Positions 21,162-31,916 of a stretch of 64,000 bases of DNA are shown here, one piece after another. The DNA comes from Strigamia acuminata. Taxonomy: Eukaryota > Arthropoda > Chilopoda > Geophilomorpha > Linotaeniidae. The notes beneath the pieces were generated by a model. It was not told the DNA's origin. It did not search any database and saw only the letters and a list, made by a program, of their open reading frames with translations. The position numbers were made by a program, and so were the translations under genes. Position 1 is the first letter of the stretch. Every line of letters begins with the position of its first letter. The stretch is from the NCBI GenBank assembly GCA_949358305.1, contig OX442318.1, positions 15,730,517 through 15,794,516 on the forward strand. The letters run 5' to 3'.

Positions 21162-24100
21162 ATGCAGAAAGCGGCCAACTCGAACAGTTTAATTCCGGTT
21201 CTCGGTGTCGACAATTATGAACAATGGCGATTGTCGATGCAGTTTCTCTTAAAATCGGAAGGGCTTTGGCGTCACGTAACGGAGGATAAGGAGGCAGAGC
21301 ACATTGCCACCCTGACGCCAAAAGAACTTGATCGCTTTATGGTGAAGAAGGACAAGGCCCTAGGCCACATATACATCCATGTGAGCCCCGCCAAGCGTAC
21401 AGTTTTGGAAACCTGTAACACGCCAAAGGAGGCGTGGGACAAGTTGGCGAAAACCTACGCACCCAGCTCTAGAGCCCGTCAAGCGGCGATGCGCTGGGAG
21501 TTTCTCAGCCTCCAACTCCAACCTGGCGAAGATATGCCGGACTTCATTGCCCGCGTCGACAATTACGTGCGGCAACTAAGCGATGTCAACGAGATTATTA
21601 GCCCGGTTCACCACGCATACCAGTATTTGAAGTGTCTGCCGCCTGAATATGCTCAGGCAACATTTGCCATATACCACTGGCCGGATCCCCAATTCACGCC
21701 GAAGGATGTCGCCGAGCAGCTGATTTCCGAGCACATGCGGCTCAAATCCATCGGGTTGCTCGGAACGAGCCAATCATCAGCTCACACGTCTATGAAGGGA
21801 CAATTCCGACCCCGAAATAAATCCGGACCTCGTGATATCTCGACAGTGAAGTGTTTTAATTGCGACCAGCTCGGACATTACGCGAACCGATGTCCACGTC
21901 CACCCCGTCAACAACAGGGACAACCTACGGTTTCACTCCAACGTAATTCTCGGAGCAAGAGTCGCCGGCGCAACAAGAACGCTGCTGCGAAGGCCAACAA
22001 CGCGCGTCCCCGAGAAAGCTCGCATCCACACCGAGAGGGGACATATTTTGTCAATGCGCCGCAGGTTATCCAACGTCCAGTCGCTCATTTTATGCAATCC
22101 AATGAGTGGATTCTGGATTGCGGCGCTACAGATCACGTATCTCACGTGCGTGCCGGTTTCACCGAGTTCACCGATGTCATTCCATTCGACATCGAGTTGG
22201 GACAGGGAAAGTCCCAAGTGACGGGAAAAGGAACGGTTCGTTTGCTAATGGCGATCGATAAGACCCGGTGCACCGTGAATTTAACAAACGTCCTTTACGC
22301 GCCGAATTTCGAGGCAAACTTGATTTCGGTTTCGAAGATAGACAAGGCGCGACATCATATCCACATTTTCAATAGTGAGATACATGTTTACGAATCGGAC
22401 ATTCGCAGCCCTCTTATTCGTGCAAAGGAGAGAGGAGGTCTTTATTATGTGGACGGTTTGTGTACAAATCCGACATTTGCGACAACGGTTTCTCCCACTG
22501 TACAACCGACTCCAACGCTACCGCCGCAAATGTACGTGACTACGGAAGAGGATTTCATTAAAATTCCCAAACCGAAAAAGGGAAAAGGACAGCAACGAGA
22601 AATTACGGATTTTCGGATTGAAATGCCGCTAGTTGAACCCGTGAAGCAAATTCCCGTCCAACAAGCTCCCATTCCAACCAATCCGATTCCTCCTCCTATC
22701 CCTACTCAAATCCACAACGATTTGACCACCCTTCCTTCCTATGCGAATGCCCTACAGTCAATCCCAACGGCAACTCCTATTGCAATTCCAAATGCAAATT
22801 CCTTTCCTCCCCTTGGCAACCCGTCTCAACCTAAAAAGAAGGTCATCGCCAATCCAGCCTCCGTCAAGGACGCCACCGGCTTATGGCATAGCCGTCTTGG
22901 CCACCTTCATACGAATGGAATGAAGCTATTGGCCGCAAACGACCAAGTTTACGGAATGTCACCAGGGGAAGTGAGCAGGGAATTGGCCTGCAACGACTGC
23001 AGAATAGCCAAATCGACAAAAGCTTCTCATAAGCCTGATCCTAATCCCTCGACTACGAAGCCTTTGGACCTTCTCCACATGGATATTTGGGGGCCAGCCC
23101 CAGTTCCATCGTTTGGAGGAGCACGTTTTGTCCTTACCGTCATCGACGACGCAACACGCTATTGCTGGATTATACCGCTAGCCCAGAAATCGCAGGTTTT
23201 CGCAACCTTTAAGGACTTCGTTGCTCGAGTTGAGAGAATCCAGGACACGCAAATAAAAGCGATTCGGACTGATCGAGGCGGAGAGTTTATGTCAAACGAG
23301 TTTCTCCGATATCTACAAGCCAAGGGCATCCAAGGTCAACGGACAAATCCGTCGTCACCACAGATGAACGGCACGGCCGAGCGCATAAACCGGACAATGG
23401 CCGACAACTTTCGTGCAGTCTTATCCGAGACTAAGTTGCCGGAGGCGCTCTGGGCCGAGCTAGCGGTCACGTTTGCCTACATCAAGAATCGGAGCCCTCA
23501 TTCTCGACTTAACAATCAAGTTCCGTATATCCTTTGGCGACAGAGAGCCCTTTCGTTACGACATCTACGAAAAGTCGGTTCCAAGTGCTGGGTGCACTAC
23601 ACCGCACCAGGACGCAAGAAGCTGGATCCGCGGGCCTGGGAGGGATATTTAGTCGGCTACGCTTCAGGGACCCGTGGATACAGAATTTGGAACCCAACTG
23701 ACAACCAAGTCTACGAATCTATTCACGTTAAGATCGATGAGCGGCAGTCGTATCGGAAATCCATCAAAATTTCGACGCAGCAGCCGCAACAATCGTTTAC
23801 TGGTCCCGGACAGCAAACCGTTACATTTGATGATAACCTACATTACCATCAGTGGCCGAAAGGATCTGATTCCGAGGCGTCAGAACATTCTGCGAACGAT
23901 TCCGAACGTGTGTCGACGGCATCCGCTTCGATGCACACGCCTCTGGCTTTTCCGCACATCCACATACCACCACCGACAACTCCGGAACGGGCATTGCTGG
24001 ATTTATGTGCGACCTTACCTCCGGGTTCTGCGTCTCTTCGACAATCCCATCATATTTCATATGAAGAGGAACGTGATACGGACCACGACATCCGAGAGAT

Positions 24101-26165
24101 GGACGAATTGTCAATTTATCCGGAAACATCCGAACACGTTGATGCGTCAGCGGAACAATCGGCACGACCATCGCCTCCGACAACTCCTCGTACATCCGCT
24201 CCGCCATCACCTCAGCGATCGGCAGCGCCTTCTCTTCCCCGTGAAACACCGGTACCGACGCCGAGATTTATTACGACGCGTCGTCAGCAACGTGTTGATG
24301 ATCAGGCTGCGCAAGGGTTGCAAATTTTCGACCCCGATCCCAATTCACCAGCGACTGCGCGCCACACTACTCATAAGTGGCGATTCGTCGGTGGAGATGG
24401 CGAGTGCCGTGAATGGGTACGCGAGGAACACCTGAGAAAGGATCAAAAACCCGGGAAGATCTTAATTGATGTCTATTATTTTCCAACTCCGAAGATCCGT
24501 CTAAGATCTTATCACGACATCGAGGAGTATTGTATGTTGAACAATATTGATTACGACCCCGGACTGTTTTTCTTCGGTAATCTCGAACACAAATTGCCAA
24601 CTCTTCCGGGCGTTCGTCATGCGGCTCATCTGTGCCGAACCGAGCCGGCTTCATTCGCCGAAATTCCCAAGTTCAACGACGCTCCGAAATGGCGTGAAGC
24701 AATCGGAGAGGAACTCGATATGTTCAAAGAGCGAGAAATCTATAAAGAAGTTCCCCGACCACCCGACACCACTATTCTTGGCTGCAAGTGGATTTTTAAA
24801 CCCAAAACCGATGCAGCCGGAACCGTCACCCGATACCGAGCACGCTTAGTAGCACAAGGTTTTTATCAAACCCTCGGAGTCGATTTTGATGAGGTGTTTA
24901 GCCCAGTCGTGAACTTCATATTGATCCGTCTGTTTTTCTGTCTTCTCGTCGTATTGCGTGGTTGGCAGGACGCCCACCTCGACGTGAAAGGTGCGTACCT
25001 GTACGGGGAATTAAAGCATAACGTATACATGAGAATCCCTGCAGGTGCCACATGCACTGATCCAAATAACGTGTGGCTTCTTCTCAAATCGCTTTACGGC
25101 CTCCACCAATCCGGGAGACAATGGTTCGAGAAACTTGACGAGACACTTCGGGCCCTCGGATTTCGAAGACTGCCAGCATGTAATTGTGTTTACGTGTTCG
25201 GGAATACAGCTGTTATGCTGGTCTACGTGGACGATATCGTCGTGTTTTACGCGTCCGACAGCGTTTTTAATCAGCTAATCCGTCTCATCTCTTCGAAATT
25301 CGATATAGTCAACCTCGGTCCAATCACGAAGTTATTAGGCGTCGAGTTTATCCGCGACGCCGGACGCACGTTCATAACGCAACGTGCTTATATCGCCAAA
25401 CTGGTTAAGAAATTCGGGGCGTCGACCAATAATCTCGTCAAGACACCAGTGACCCCGGGAACGACACTCGTTAGAGGATCGACCGAAAACTTGGAAGATT
25501 TTCCATACCGATCTCTAATCGGTTCACTTCTGTTTTTGGCATCGAGAACTCGTCCCGACATACTCTATTCCGTCATCGCTTTGGCACAGTACAACACGTG
25601 CTATAATCGAACCCACATCCGCGCCCTGTTACAGGTTCTGCAGTACGTGGCAAACACTGCGGAGCTTTGCATCGAGTTATCCGGTTGCTCTTCTAGTCAA
25701 CTATCTGCATTTACCGACGCGTCGTGGGCAAGCGATCCGGAGACATCATTGAGCTTCGGAGGATACATCGTATACGTTGGAAATGTCCCTATTGGCTGGT
25801 CCTGTCGCAAACAGTCGACCGTAGCGTGCTCAACCATGGAAGCTGAATTTATCGCCCTGGTTGAGTGCGTGAAGGAGATTTTCTGGCTCGACAGCGTGTA
25901 CACCGAATTCCCGATTCTCAATCGTCTATCCCGACCTATCGTGTATTCGGACGCCCTGGCCTCGATTCAATTCACATCTAATGATATCGAGAACGCGAAG
26001 ACGAAGCATATTCGCGTGAGGTTTCACTGGCTCAGGGAGTGGTTTACTGCGGGAGTCTTCGATCTTCGAAAGGTAGCCGGCGAAGCTAATACCGCCGACA
26101 TATTCACAAAGTGGCTATCTTCGGAACGTTTACGATCATTGATTTCGAAGATCTTCCGAGCATAA
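21162..26165 (+). CDS. Copia-2 Gag-Pol polyprotein (1667 aa) with embedded MBD-like domain
   Basis: Residues 1-200 are UBN2-type Gag. The CCHC knuckle uses C231, C234, H239 and C244. Protease has D319-C-G, an unusual variant of the D-S/T-G active site. A Pro/Gln-rich insert (about 440-560) precedes integrase: HHCC finger H576, H581, C610, C613 and catalytic D641, D704, E740 (D,D35E). A Ser/Pro-rich linker (about 870-1050) leads to an MBD-like domain (about 1070-1145). Reverse transcriptase has D1274 and YVDD at 1355-1358. RNase H has D1519, E1560 and D1597. No stop or frameshift was seen. Its size exceeds copia-1 by 174 residues, mainly in the two linkers. Apart from the protease cysteine, all catalytic residues expected for activity are present. 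Confidence 0.96.
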   Translation: MQKAANSNSLIPVLGVDNYEQWRLSMQFLLKSEGLWRHVTEDKEAEHIATLTPKELDRFMVKKDKALGHIYIHVSPAKRTVLETCNTPKEAWDKLAKTYAPSSRARQAAMRWEFLSLQLQPGEDMPDFIARVDNYVRQLSDVNEIISPVHHAYQYLKCLPPEYAQATFAIYHWPDPQFTPKDVAEQLISEHMRLKSIGLLGTSQSSAHTSMKGQFRPRNKSGPRDISTVKCFNCDQLGHYANRCPRPPRQQQGQPTVSLQRNSRSKSRRRNKNAAAKANNARPRESSHPHREGTYFVNAPQVIQRPVAHFMQSNEWILDCGATDHVSHVRAGFTEFTDVIPFDIELGQGKSQVTGKGTVRLLMAIDKTRCTVNLTNVLYAPNFEANLISVSKIDKARHHIHIFNSEIHVYESDIRSPLIRAKERGGLYYVDGLCTNPTFATTVSPTVQPTPTLPPQMYVTTEEDFIKIPKPKKGKGQQREITDFRIEMPLVEPVKQIPVQQAPIPTNPIPPPIPTQIHNDLTTLPSYANALQSIPTATPIAIPNANSFPPLGNPSQPKKKVIANPASVKDATGLWHSRLGHLHTNGMKLLAANDQVYGMSPGEVSRELACNDCRIAKSTKASHKPDPNPSTTKPLDLLHMDIWGPAPVPSFGGARFVLTVIDDATRYCWIIPLAQKSQVFATFKDFVARVERIQDTQIKAIRTDRGGEFMSNEFLRYLQAKGIQGQRTNPSSPQMNGTAERINRTMADNFRAVLSETKLPEALWAELAVTFAYIKNRSPHSRLNNQVPYILWRQRALSLRHLRKVGSKCWVHYTAPGRKKLDPRAWEGYLVGYASGTRGYRIWNPTDNQVYESIHVKIDERQSYRKSIKISTQQPQQSFTGPGQQTVTFDDNLHYHQWPKGSDSEASEHSANDSERVSTASASMHTPLAFPHIHIPPPTTPERALLDLCATLPPGSASLRQSHHISYEEERDTDHDIREMDELSIYPETSEHVDASAEQSARPSPPTTPRTSAPPSPQRSAAPSLPRETPVPTPRFITTRRQQRVDDQAAQGLQIFDPDPNSPATARHTTHKWRFVGGDGECREWVREEHLRKDQKPGKILIDVYYFPTPKIRLRSYHDIEEYCMLNNIDYDPGLFFFGNLEHKLPTLPGVRHAAHLCRTEPASFAEIPKFNDAPKWREAIGEELDMFKEREIYKEVPRPPDTTILGCKWIFKPKTDAAGTVTRYRARLVAQGFYQTLGVDFDEVFSPVVNFILIRLFFCLLVVLRGWQDAHLDVKGAYLYGELKHNVYMRIPAGATCTDPNNVWLLLKSLYGLHQSGRQWFEKLDETLRALGFRRLPACNCVYVFGNTAVMLVYVDDIVVFYASDSVFNQLIRLISSKFDIVNLGPITKLLGVEFIRDAGRTFITQRAYIAKLVKKFGASTNNLVKTPVTPGTTLVRGSTENLEDFPYRSLIGSLLFLASRTRPDILYSVIALAQYNTCYNRTHIRALLQVLQYVANTAELCIELSGCSSSQLSAFTDASWASDPETSLSFGGYIVYVGNVPIGWSCRKQSTVACSTMEAEFIALVECVKEIFWLDSVYTEFPILNRLSRPIVYSDALASIQFTSNDIENAKTKHIRVRFHWLREWFTAGVFDLRKVAGEANTADIFTKWLSSERLRSLISKIFRA
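24369..24596 (+). other. MBD-like region of the copia-2 polyprotein (residues ~1070-1145)
   Basis: W1085, R1092, D1103, Y1105 and R1115 align with MeCP2 W104, R111, D121, Y123 and R133. WVREEHLRK and IDVYYF are very close to the MBD2/3 pattern. One extra residue lies in the loop between R1092 and D1103, the loop that approaches DNA in MBD structures. The end (GLFFF in place of FDF) is more diverged than in copia-1. Likely MBD fold; affinity for methyl-CpG is less certain. Confidence 0.8.
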
Positions 26166-26367
26166 ACTTATCGTGACATTCCTAGTTTCTTTTCACCCGA
26201 CTTCGAGGATCATCGGGTTTCTGTGGGAATACCGAGCTTAGTTAAGTGATAACCACGACAGTACCCGGCCCGATGGTTCGACTTTATCATCTTTTTTTTT
26301 TTCCTCAACGATTATCAACTGTAATTCCAGTTTACGTTCATCTTGTCCCCTGATAAATATTTCCATC
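26166..26367 (+). other. Copia-2 3' untranslated segment
   Basis: About 200 bp between the Gag-Pol stop and the polypurine tract, with no frame of note. Confidence 0.7.
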
Positions 26368-26377
26368 GAAGAGGGGA
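26368..26377 (+). other. Copia-2 polypurine tract
   Basis: GAAGAGGGGA lies 2 bp before the 3' LTR, a standard plus-strand priming site. Confidence 0.8.
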
Positions 26378-26379
26378 TT

Positions 26380-26915
26380 TGTTGGTCAAAAGACCATTTT
26401 GTATCGATGAATACATTTGTTATTTCCTAGTTTTCCCTTTGTGTTTAGGTATACAGCGCATCTTTGTTATTATTTAATTGATTTCGATGTTACCATTCGT
26501 TTTGCGCTGTCCCGTATGTAATTCCATACTTTTATCACTTTATGCTAGGATTTGTCCTATTATCAAATGATTTGTTCAAACTTAATGTAAATTCCCGGCA
26601 CTAGGTGCCACTACCCATTGCTTTTTCATCCAAGATGGCGTCATACACAGCCGTGTATGACTTAGCTGCTTTCCCACCTGTTTGGATACCTATTTGTAAT
26701 GTATTACTATTTAATTAAACCGTTTTTATTGTTTTACTCATTGTGTTTGATTTAAAGCACCTTTAGTGCTTCTTGCTAGCGCATATAAGCGGCATTAGGC
26801 CGCGCGCATTTCCGAAACGATACGCGTCGTATCGTTAACGTCTGTGCGGGTCGCACAGCGCCAATTCACGCTTTCAATCGGTTTACACCGATATTTTGCG
26901 CATTCTCTGCCTACA
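26380..26915 (+). repeat. Copia-2 3' LTR
   Basis: 536 bp, apparently identical to 19717-20252, with the TATAAG box at 26784. It supplies the 3' end and polyadenylation. I see no clear AATAAA in it. Confidence 0.95.
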
Positions 26916-26920
26916 TTAAC
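26916..26920. other. Target-site duplication TTAAC (copia-2, right)
   Basis: Second copy. The minisatellite resumes with GGCCCGTTAACGG. Confidence 0.9.
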
Positions 26921-29900
26921 GGCCCGTTAACGGCGTAAAACCAAAAACAGGATTCGAGATTAATGTCTATGAATGTTGTACGCGTTTTCACGTACGTGTT
27001 GTCGGTTGTTGATTTTTTCGATTTACGCCGTAACGGCCCGTTAACGGCCCGTTAACGGCCCGTCAACGGCCCGTCAACGGCCCGCAACGGCCCGCACGGG
27101 CCGTTAACGGGCCGTCGACGATCCCGTCACGATCCCGCAACGGCCCGCACGGGCCGTTAACGGGCCGCTGACGGTCCCGTCACGATCCCGTCACGGCCTT
27201 CGTTCCCGGACTTCGGCTCGCCGACGGCCCGTACGACCTCACGCGGGCCGTTAACGGGCCGTTAACGGCCCGTTAACGGCCCGTTAACGGCGTAAAACCA
27301 AAAACAGGATTCGAGATTAATGTCTATGAATGTTGTACGCGTTTTCATGTACGTGTTGTCGGTTGTTGATTTTTTCGATTCACGCCGTAACGGCCCGTTA
27401 ACGGCCCGTTAACGGCCCGTCAACGGCCCGTCAACGGCCCGCAACGGCCCGCACGGGCCGTTAACGGGCCGTCGACGATCCCGTCACGATCCCGCAACGG
27501 CCCGCACGGGCCGTTAACGGGCCGCTGACGGTCCCGTCACGATCCCGCAACGGCCCGCACGGGCCGTTAACGGGCCGTCGACGATCCCGTCACGATCCCG
27601 CAACGGCCCGCACGGGCCGTTAACGGGCCGCTGACGGTCCCGTCACGATCCCGCAACGGCCCGCACGGGCCGTTAACGGGCCGTCGACGGTCCCGTCACG
27701 ATCCCGCAACGGCCCGCACGGGCCGTTAACGGCCCGTTAACGGCCCGTTAACGGCCCGTTAACGGGGCAAAACCGAAAACAGGATTCGAGATTAATGTCT
27801 ATGAATGTTGTACGCGTTTTCATGTACGTGTTGTCGGTTGTTGATTTTTTCGATTCACGCCGTAACGGCCCGTTAACGGCCCGTTAACGGCCCGTCAACG
27901 GCCCGTCAACGGCCCGCAACGGCCCGCACGGGCCGTTAACGGGCCGTCGACGATCCCGTCACGATCCCGCAACGGCCCGCACGGGCCGTTAACGGGCCGC
28001 CGACGGTCCCGTCACGGTCCCGTCACGGCGCGTGCGGGCCGTTAACGGGCCGCCGACAGTCCCGTCACGATCCCGTCACGGCCTTCGTTCCCGGACTTCG
28101 GCTCGCCGACGGCCCGTACGACCTCACGCGGGCCGTTAACGGCCCGTTAACGGCGTAAAACCAAAAACAGGATTCGAGATTAATGTCTATGAATGTTGTA
28201 CGCGTTTTCATGTACGTGTTGTCGGTTGTTGATTTTTTCGATTCACGCCGTAACGGCCCGTTAACGGCCCGTTAACGGCCCGTCAACGGCCCGTCAACGG
28301 CCCGCAACGGCCCGCACGGGCCGTTAACGGGCCGTCGACGATCCCGTCACGATCCCGCAACGGCCCGCACGGGCCGTTAACGGGCCGCTGACGGTCCCGT
28401 CACGATCCCGCAACGGCCCGCACGGGCCGTTAACGGGCCGTCGACGATCCCGTCACGATCCCGCAACGGCCCGCACGGGCCGTTAACGGGCCGCTGACGG
28501 TCCCGTCACGATCCCGCAACGGCCCGCACGGGCCGTTAACGGGCCGTCGACGGTCCCGTCACGATCCCGCAACGGCCCGCACGGGCCGTTAACGGCCCGT
28601 TAACGGCCCGTTAACGGCCCGTTAACGGGGCAAAACCGAAAACAGGATTCGAGATTAATGTCTATGAATGTTGTACGCGTTTTCATGTACGTGTTGTCGG
28701 TTGTTGATTTTTTCGATTCACGCCGTAACGGCCCGTTAACGGCCCGTTAACGGCCCGTCAACGGCCCGTCAACGGCCCGCAACGGCCCGCACGGGCCGTT
28801 AACGGGCCGTCGACGATCCCGTCACGATCCCGCAACGGCCCGCACGGGCCGTTAACGGGCCGCCGACGGTCCCGTCACGGTCCCGTCACGGCGCGTGCGG
28901 GCCGTTAACGGGCCGCCGACAGTCCCGTCACGATCCCGTCACGGCCTTCGTTCCCGGACTTCGGCTCGCCGACGGCCCGTACGACCTCACGCGGGCCGTT
29001 AACGGGCCGTTAACGGGCCGTTAACGGCCCGTTAACGGCCCGTTAACGGCGTAAAACCAAAAACAGGATTCGAGATTAATGTCTATGAATGTTGTACGCG
29101 TTTTCATGTACGTGTTGTCGGTTGTTGATTTTTTCGATTCACGCCGTAACGGCCCGTTAACGGCCCGTTAACGGCCCGTCAACGGCCCGTCAACGGCCCG
29201 CAACGGCCCGCACGGGCCGTTAACGGGCCGTCGACGGTCCCGTCACGATCCCGCAACGGCCCGCACGGGCCGTTAACGGCCCGTTAACGGGGCAAAACCG
29301 AAAACAGGATTCGAGATTAATGTCTATGAATGTTGTACGCGTTTTCATGTACGTGTTGTCGGTTGTTGATTTTTTCGATTCACGCCGTAACGGCCCGTTA
29401 ACGGCCCGTTAACGGCCCGTCAACGGCCCGTCAACGGCCCGCAACGGCCCGCACGGGCCGTTAACGGGCCGTCGACGATCCCGTCACGATCCCGCAACGG
29501 CCCGCACGGGCCGTTAACGGGCCGCCGACGGTCCCGTCACGGTCCCGTCACGGCGCGTGCGGGCCGTTAACGGGCCGCCGACAGTCCCGTCACGATCCCG
29601 TCACGGCCTTCGTTCCCGGACTTCGGCTCGCCGACGGCCCGTACGACCTCACGCGGGCCGTTAACGGGCCGTTAACGGGCCGTTAACGGCCCGTTAACGG
29701 CCCGTTAACGGCGTAAAACCAAAAACAGGATTCGAGATTAATGTCTATGAATGTTGTACGCGTTTTCACGTACGTGTTGTCGGTTGTTGATTTTTTCGAT
29801 TTACGCCGTTAACGGCCCGTTAACGGCCCGTTAACGGCCCGTCAACGGCCCGCATGGAGTCGTACGGGCCGTTAACGGGCCGCCGACGGTCCCGTCACGG

Positions 29901-30037
29901 TCCCGTCACGGCGCGTGCGGGCCGTTAACGGGCCGCCAACGGTCCCGTCACGATCCCGTCACGGCCCGTGCGGGCCGTTAACGGGCCGCCGACGGTCCCG
30001 TCACGATCCCGTAACGGCCCGTTACGGCCAAGGGCCG
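26921..30037. repeat. Minisatellite core, copy 4, second part
   Basis: It resumes with GGCCCGTTAACGGCGTAAAACC after copia-2, so the uninterrupted motif is restored if the element and one target copy are removed. Eight islands lie at about 26932, 27290, 27767, 28154, 28628, 29048, 29290 and 29712. One inter-island interval is only about 240 bp. Confidence 0.92.
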
Positions 30038-30403
30038 TAACGGGATAACTGAGAGAGTCGGGTGCGAGACCACGTGACCCGGAGTGTGGTTTTTGGGGGC
30101 GAGGGCCGTCCTCCGACCGCGCCGTGACGCGCCCCGGGTCGGATCAAGAGGCGACCCGGTCGGAAACCGAACCTCGGGGTTCCTCGGGGCGTGGTTTTTT
30201 GGGGACGGGGGGAGGGGGGGATTGGGTCGCGTGCTCCGACCGCGCCGCAACGCGCCGTGGGTCGGTCACCAACCTTTGTCAATATTTTATAAATTTCCAC
30301 GGAATTTCAACAATGTTTTACATAAGTCCGTCAAATCGGGCAGAAATATCCCGTACAATGTCGCTGCAATTCTGTGGAAATTTATCAGATATTGACAAAA
30401 TTC
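30038..30403 (-). repeat. Foldback right arm (copy 4)
   Basis: Same as 2240-2605. It follows the core split by copia-2. Confidence 0.85.
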
Positions 30404-31533
30404 GGTGACGGGCGGAAGGGCGATTCCCGGGCGGAAGAGAGAGAGAGAGAGAGAAAGGGGGGACGGCCGGCGCCTACGCCGACGGGGCGCGGAGGGCGAG
30501 TGCACTGTTCACGCATGTGGGCGCGTGTGGACGCTCGATTTACTGGCGCGTTGGACAAGTCAAAAAAAATTTCCCAATGTCTGACAAAAATTCCATCGAA
30601 TCACGGCAATATTTGACAACACTTGCACAGATTTTTAGCAACATTCACCGGCGAGGTCGTTGATGAACTCGCTTTACCCCGATGAATCTCGCGCGACAAC
30701 AACCCTGCGAAAATACCAAATCTCGTACGAATAATAAACACGGCGCAAACCGCACAAAAATCCACGACATAAAATCGAATGTCGTCTATCGGCACTCTCA
30801 GCATTCCCCCGGACATTTTCCGGAAGAGTTTGGTCCGGCCGGAATCCGAGGAATAGTCACTCCCAAAGTGCGGATTTTGCGGGTGCACTCGCTTCCGAAG
30901 GATAGGCAAAGCAGGCGTGCGGACGCGACGCCCGGACGCGGCCGGACGGGGACCAGTCGGCGCTTAACCTTGGGGTATGTGTGCGGATTTTGTCGGGGGC
31001 GAAAGGGTCCCGCTTTTTAACATTACGGCGGCCTATACGTTGTTTCGTTGATCGCGACTGTGATGCGGAATTTGCGGATGTTGTTTTGGCCGAGTAGTTC
31101 GTGCGACCGAGCGCGTTTTGTTCGTTGCTTTTCGGTGTTCGGTGGGTTTTGTGACCGGTCAAGGGTTTCGCTAAAACGTGGTTTTTGTGACGGGAGGGAG
31201 GGGGGATCGGTTCATGTGCTCCGAACGCGCCGCGACGCGCCGTGACTTGGGCCAAAAACGACCCGGTCGGAAACCGGGTCCCGGGCTTCGTCGAGGCGTG
31301 GTTTTTGAGAACGGGGGGAGGGGGGGATCGGGTCGCGTGCTCCGAAAGCGCCGCGACGCGCCGTGACTTGGGCCAAAAACGACCCGGTCGGAAACCGGGT
31401 CCCGGGCTTCGTCGAGGCGTGGTCCCGATCGGGACAAACTCTTCCGGAAAATGTCCGGTGGAATGTTGAGAGTGTCGATGGACGACGTTCGAGTTTATAT
31501 CGTAAGTAAGTAAGTATCTGACAAAACTTGCAC
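30404..31533. repeat. Spacer module, copy 4
   Basis: Same as 2606-3735. No gene seen. Confidence 0.85.
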
Positions 31534-31916
31534 AGAATTTTGTCAACATTTGATAAATTTCCACAGAATTTAACGTTGTTTTGCTAAAACCTGCGGAAAC
31601 GTGTCTAGTCGGGCAGAAACGTCTCGTAAAATGTTGCTGAAATTCCGTGGAAATTTGTCAAAAATTGACAAAAGTTGGTGACCGACCCACATCGCGTTGC
31701 GGCGCGGTCGGAGCACGCGACCCGATCCCCCCCCCCCCCCCCTCCCCCCGTCCCCAAAAAACCACGCCTCGAGGAACCCCGAGGTTCGGTTTCCGACCGG
31801 GTCGCCTCTTGATCCGACTCGGGGCGCGTCACGGCGCGGTCGGAGGACGGCCCTCGCCCCCAAAAACCACACTCCGGGTCACGTGGTCTCGCACTCGACT
31901 TTTTCAGTTTTCCCGT
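31534..31916 (+). repeat. Foldback left arm (copy 5)
   Basis: Same arm as at 18828-19210, including the 16-C tract. Confidence 0.85.

Larger units (their letters stand above)
19717..26915 (+). mobile_element. Copia-2: complete Ty1/copia LTR retrotransposon with an MBD
   Basis: A full-length element of 7199 bp in forward orientation. The 536-bp LTRs (TGTTGG...TACA) look identical. The target duplication TTAAC lies at 19712-19716 and 26916-26920, inside the CCGTTAACGG palindrome. Primer site, polypurine tract and one open Gag-Pol frame are intact. It belongs to the same broad copia lineage as copia-1 (shared DAHLDVKGAYLYG and YVDD regions, shared MBD), but the LTRs and much of the protein differ, so the two insertions are independent families. 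Confidence 0.97.
19027..31733. repeat. GC array copy 4, interrupted by copia-2
   Basis: Same order of parts. The core (19211-19711 plus 26921-30037) has eight AT-richer islands and is split by copia-2. The tract that ends it has 16 C (31727-31742), as in copy 3. Confidence 0.88.
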
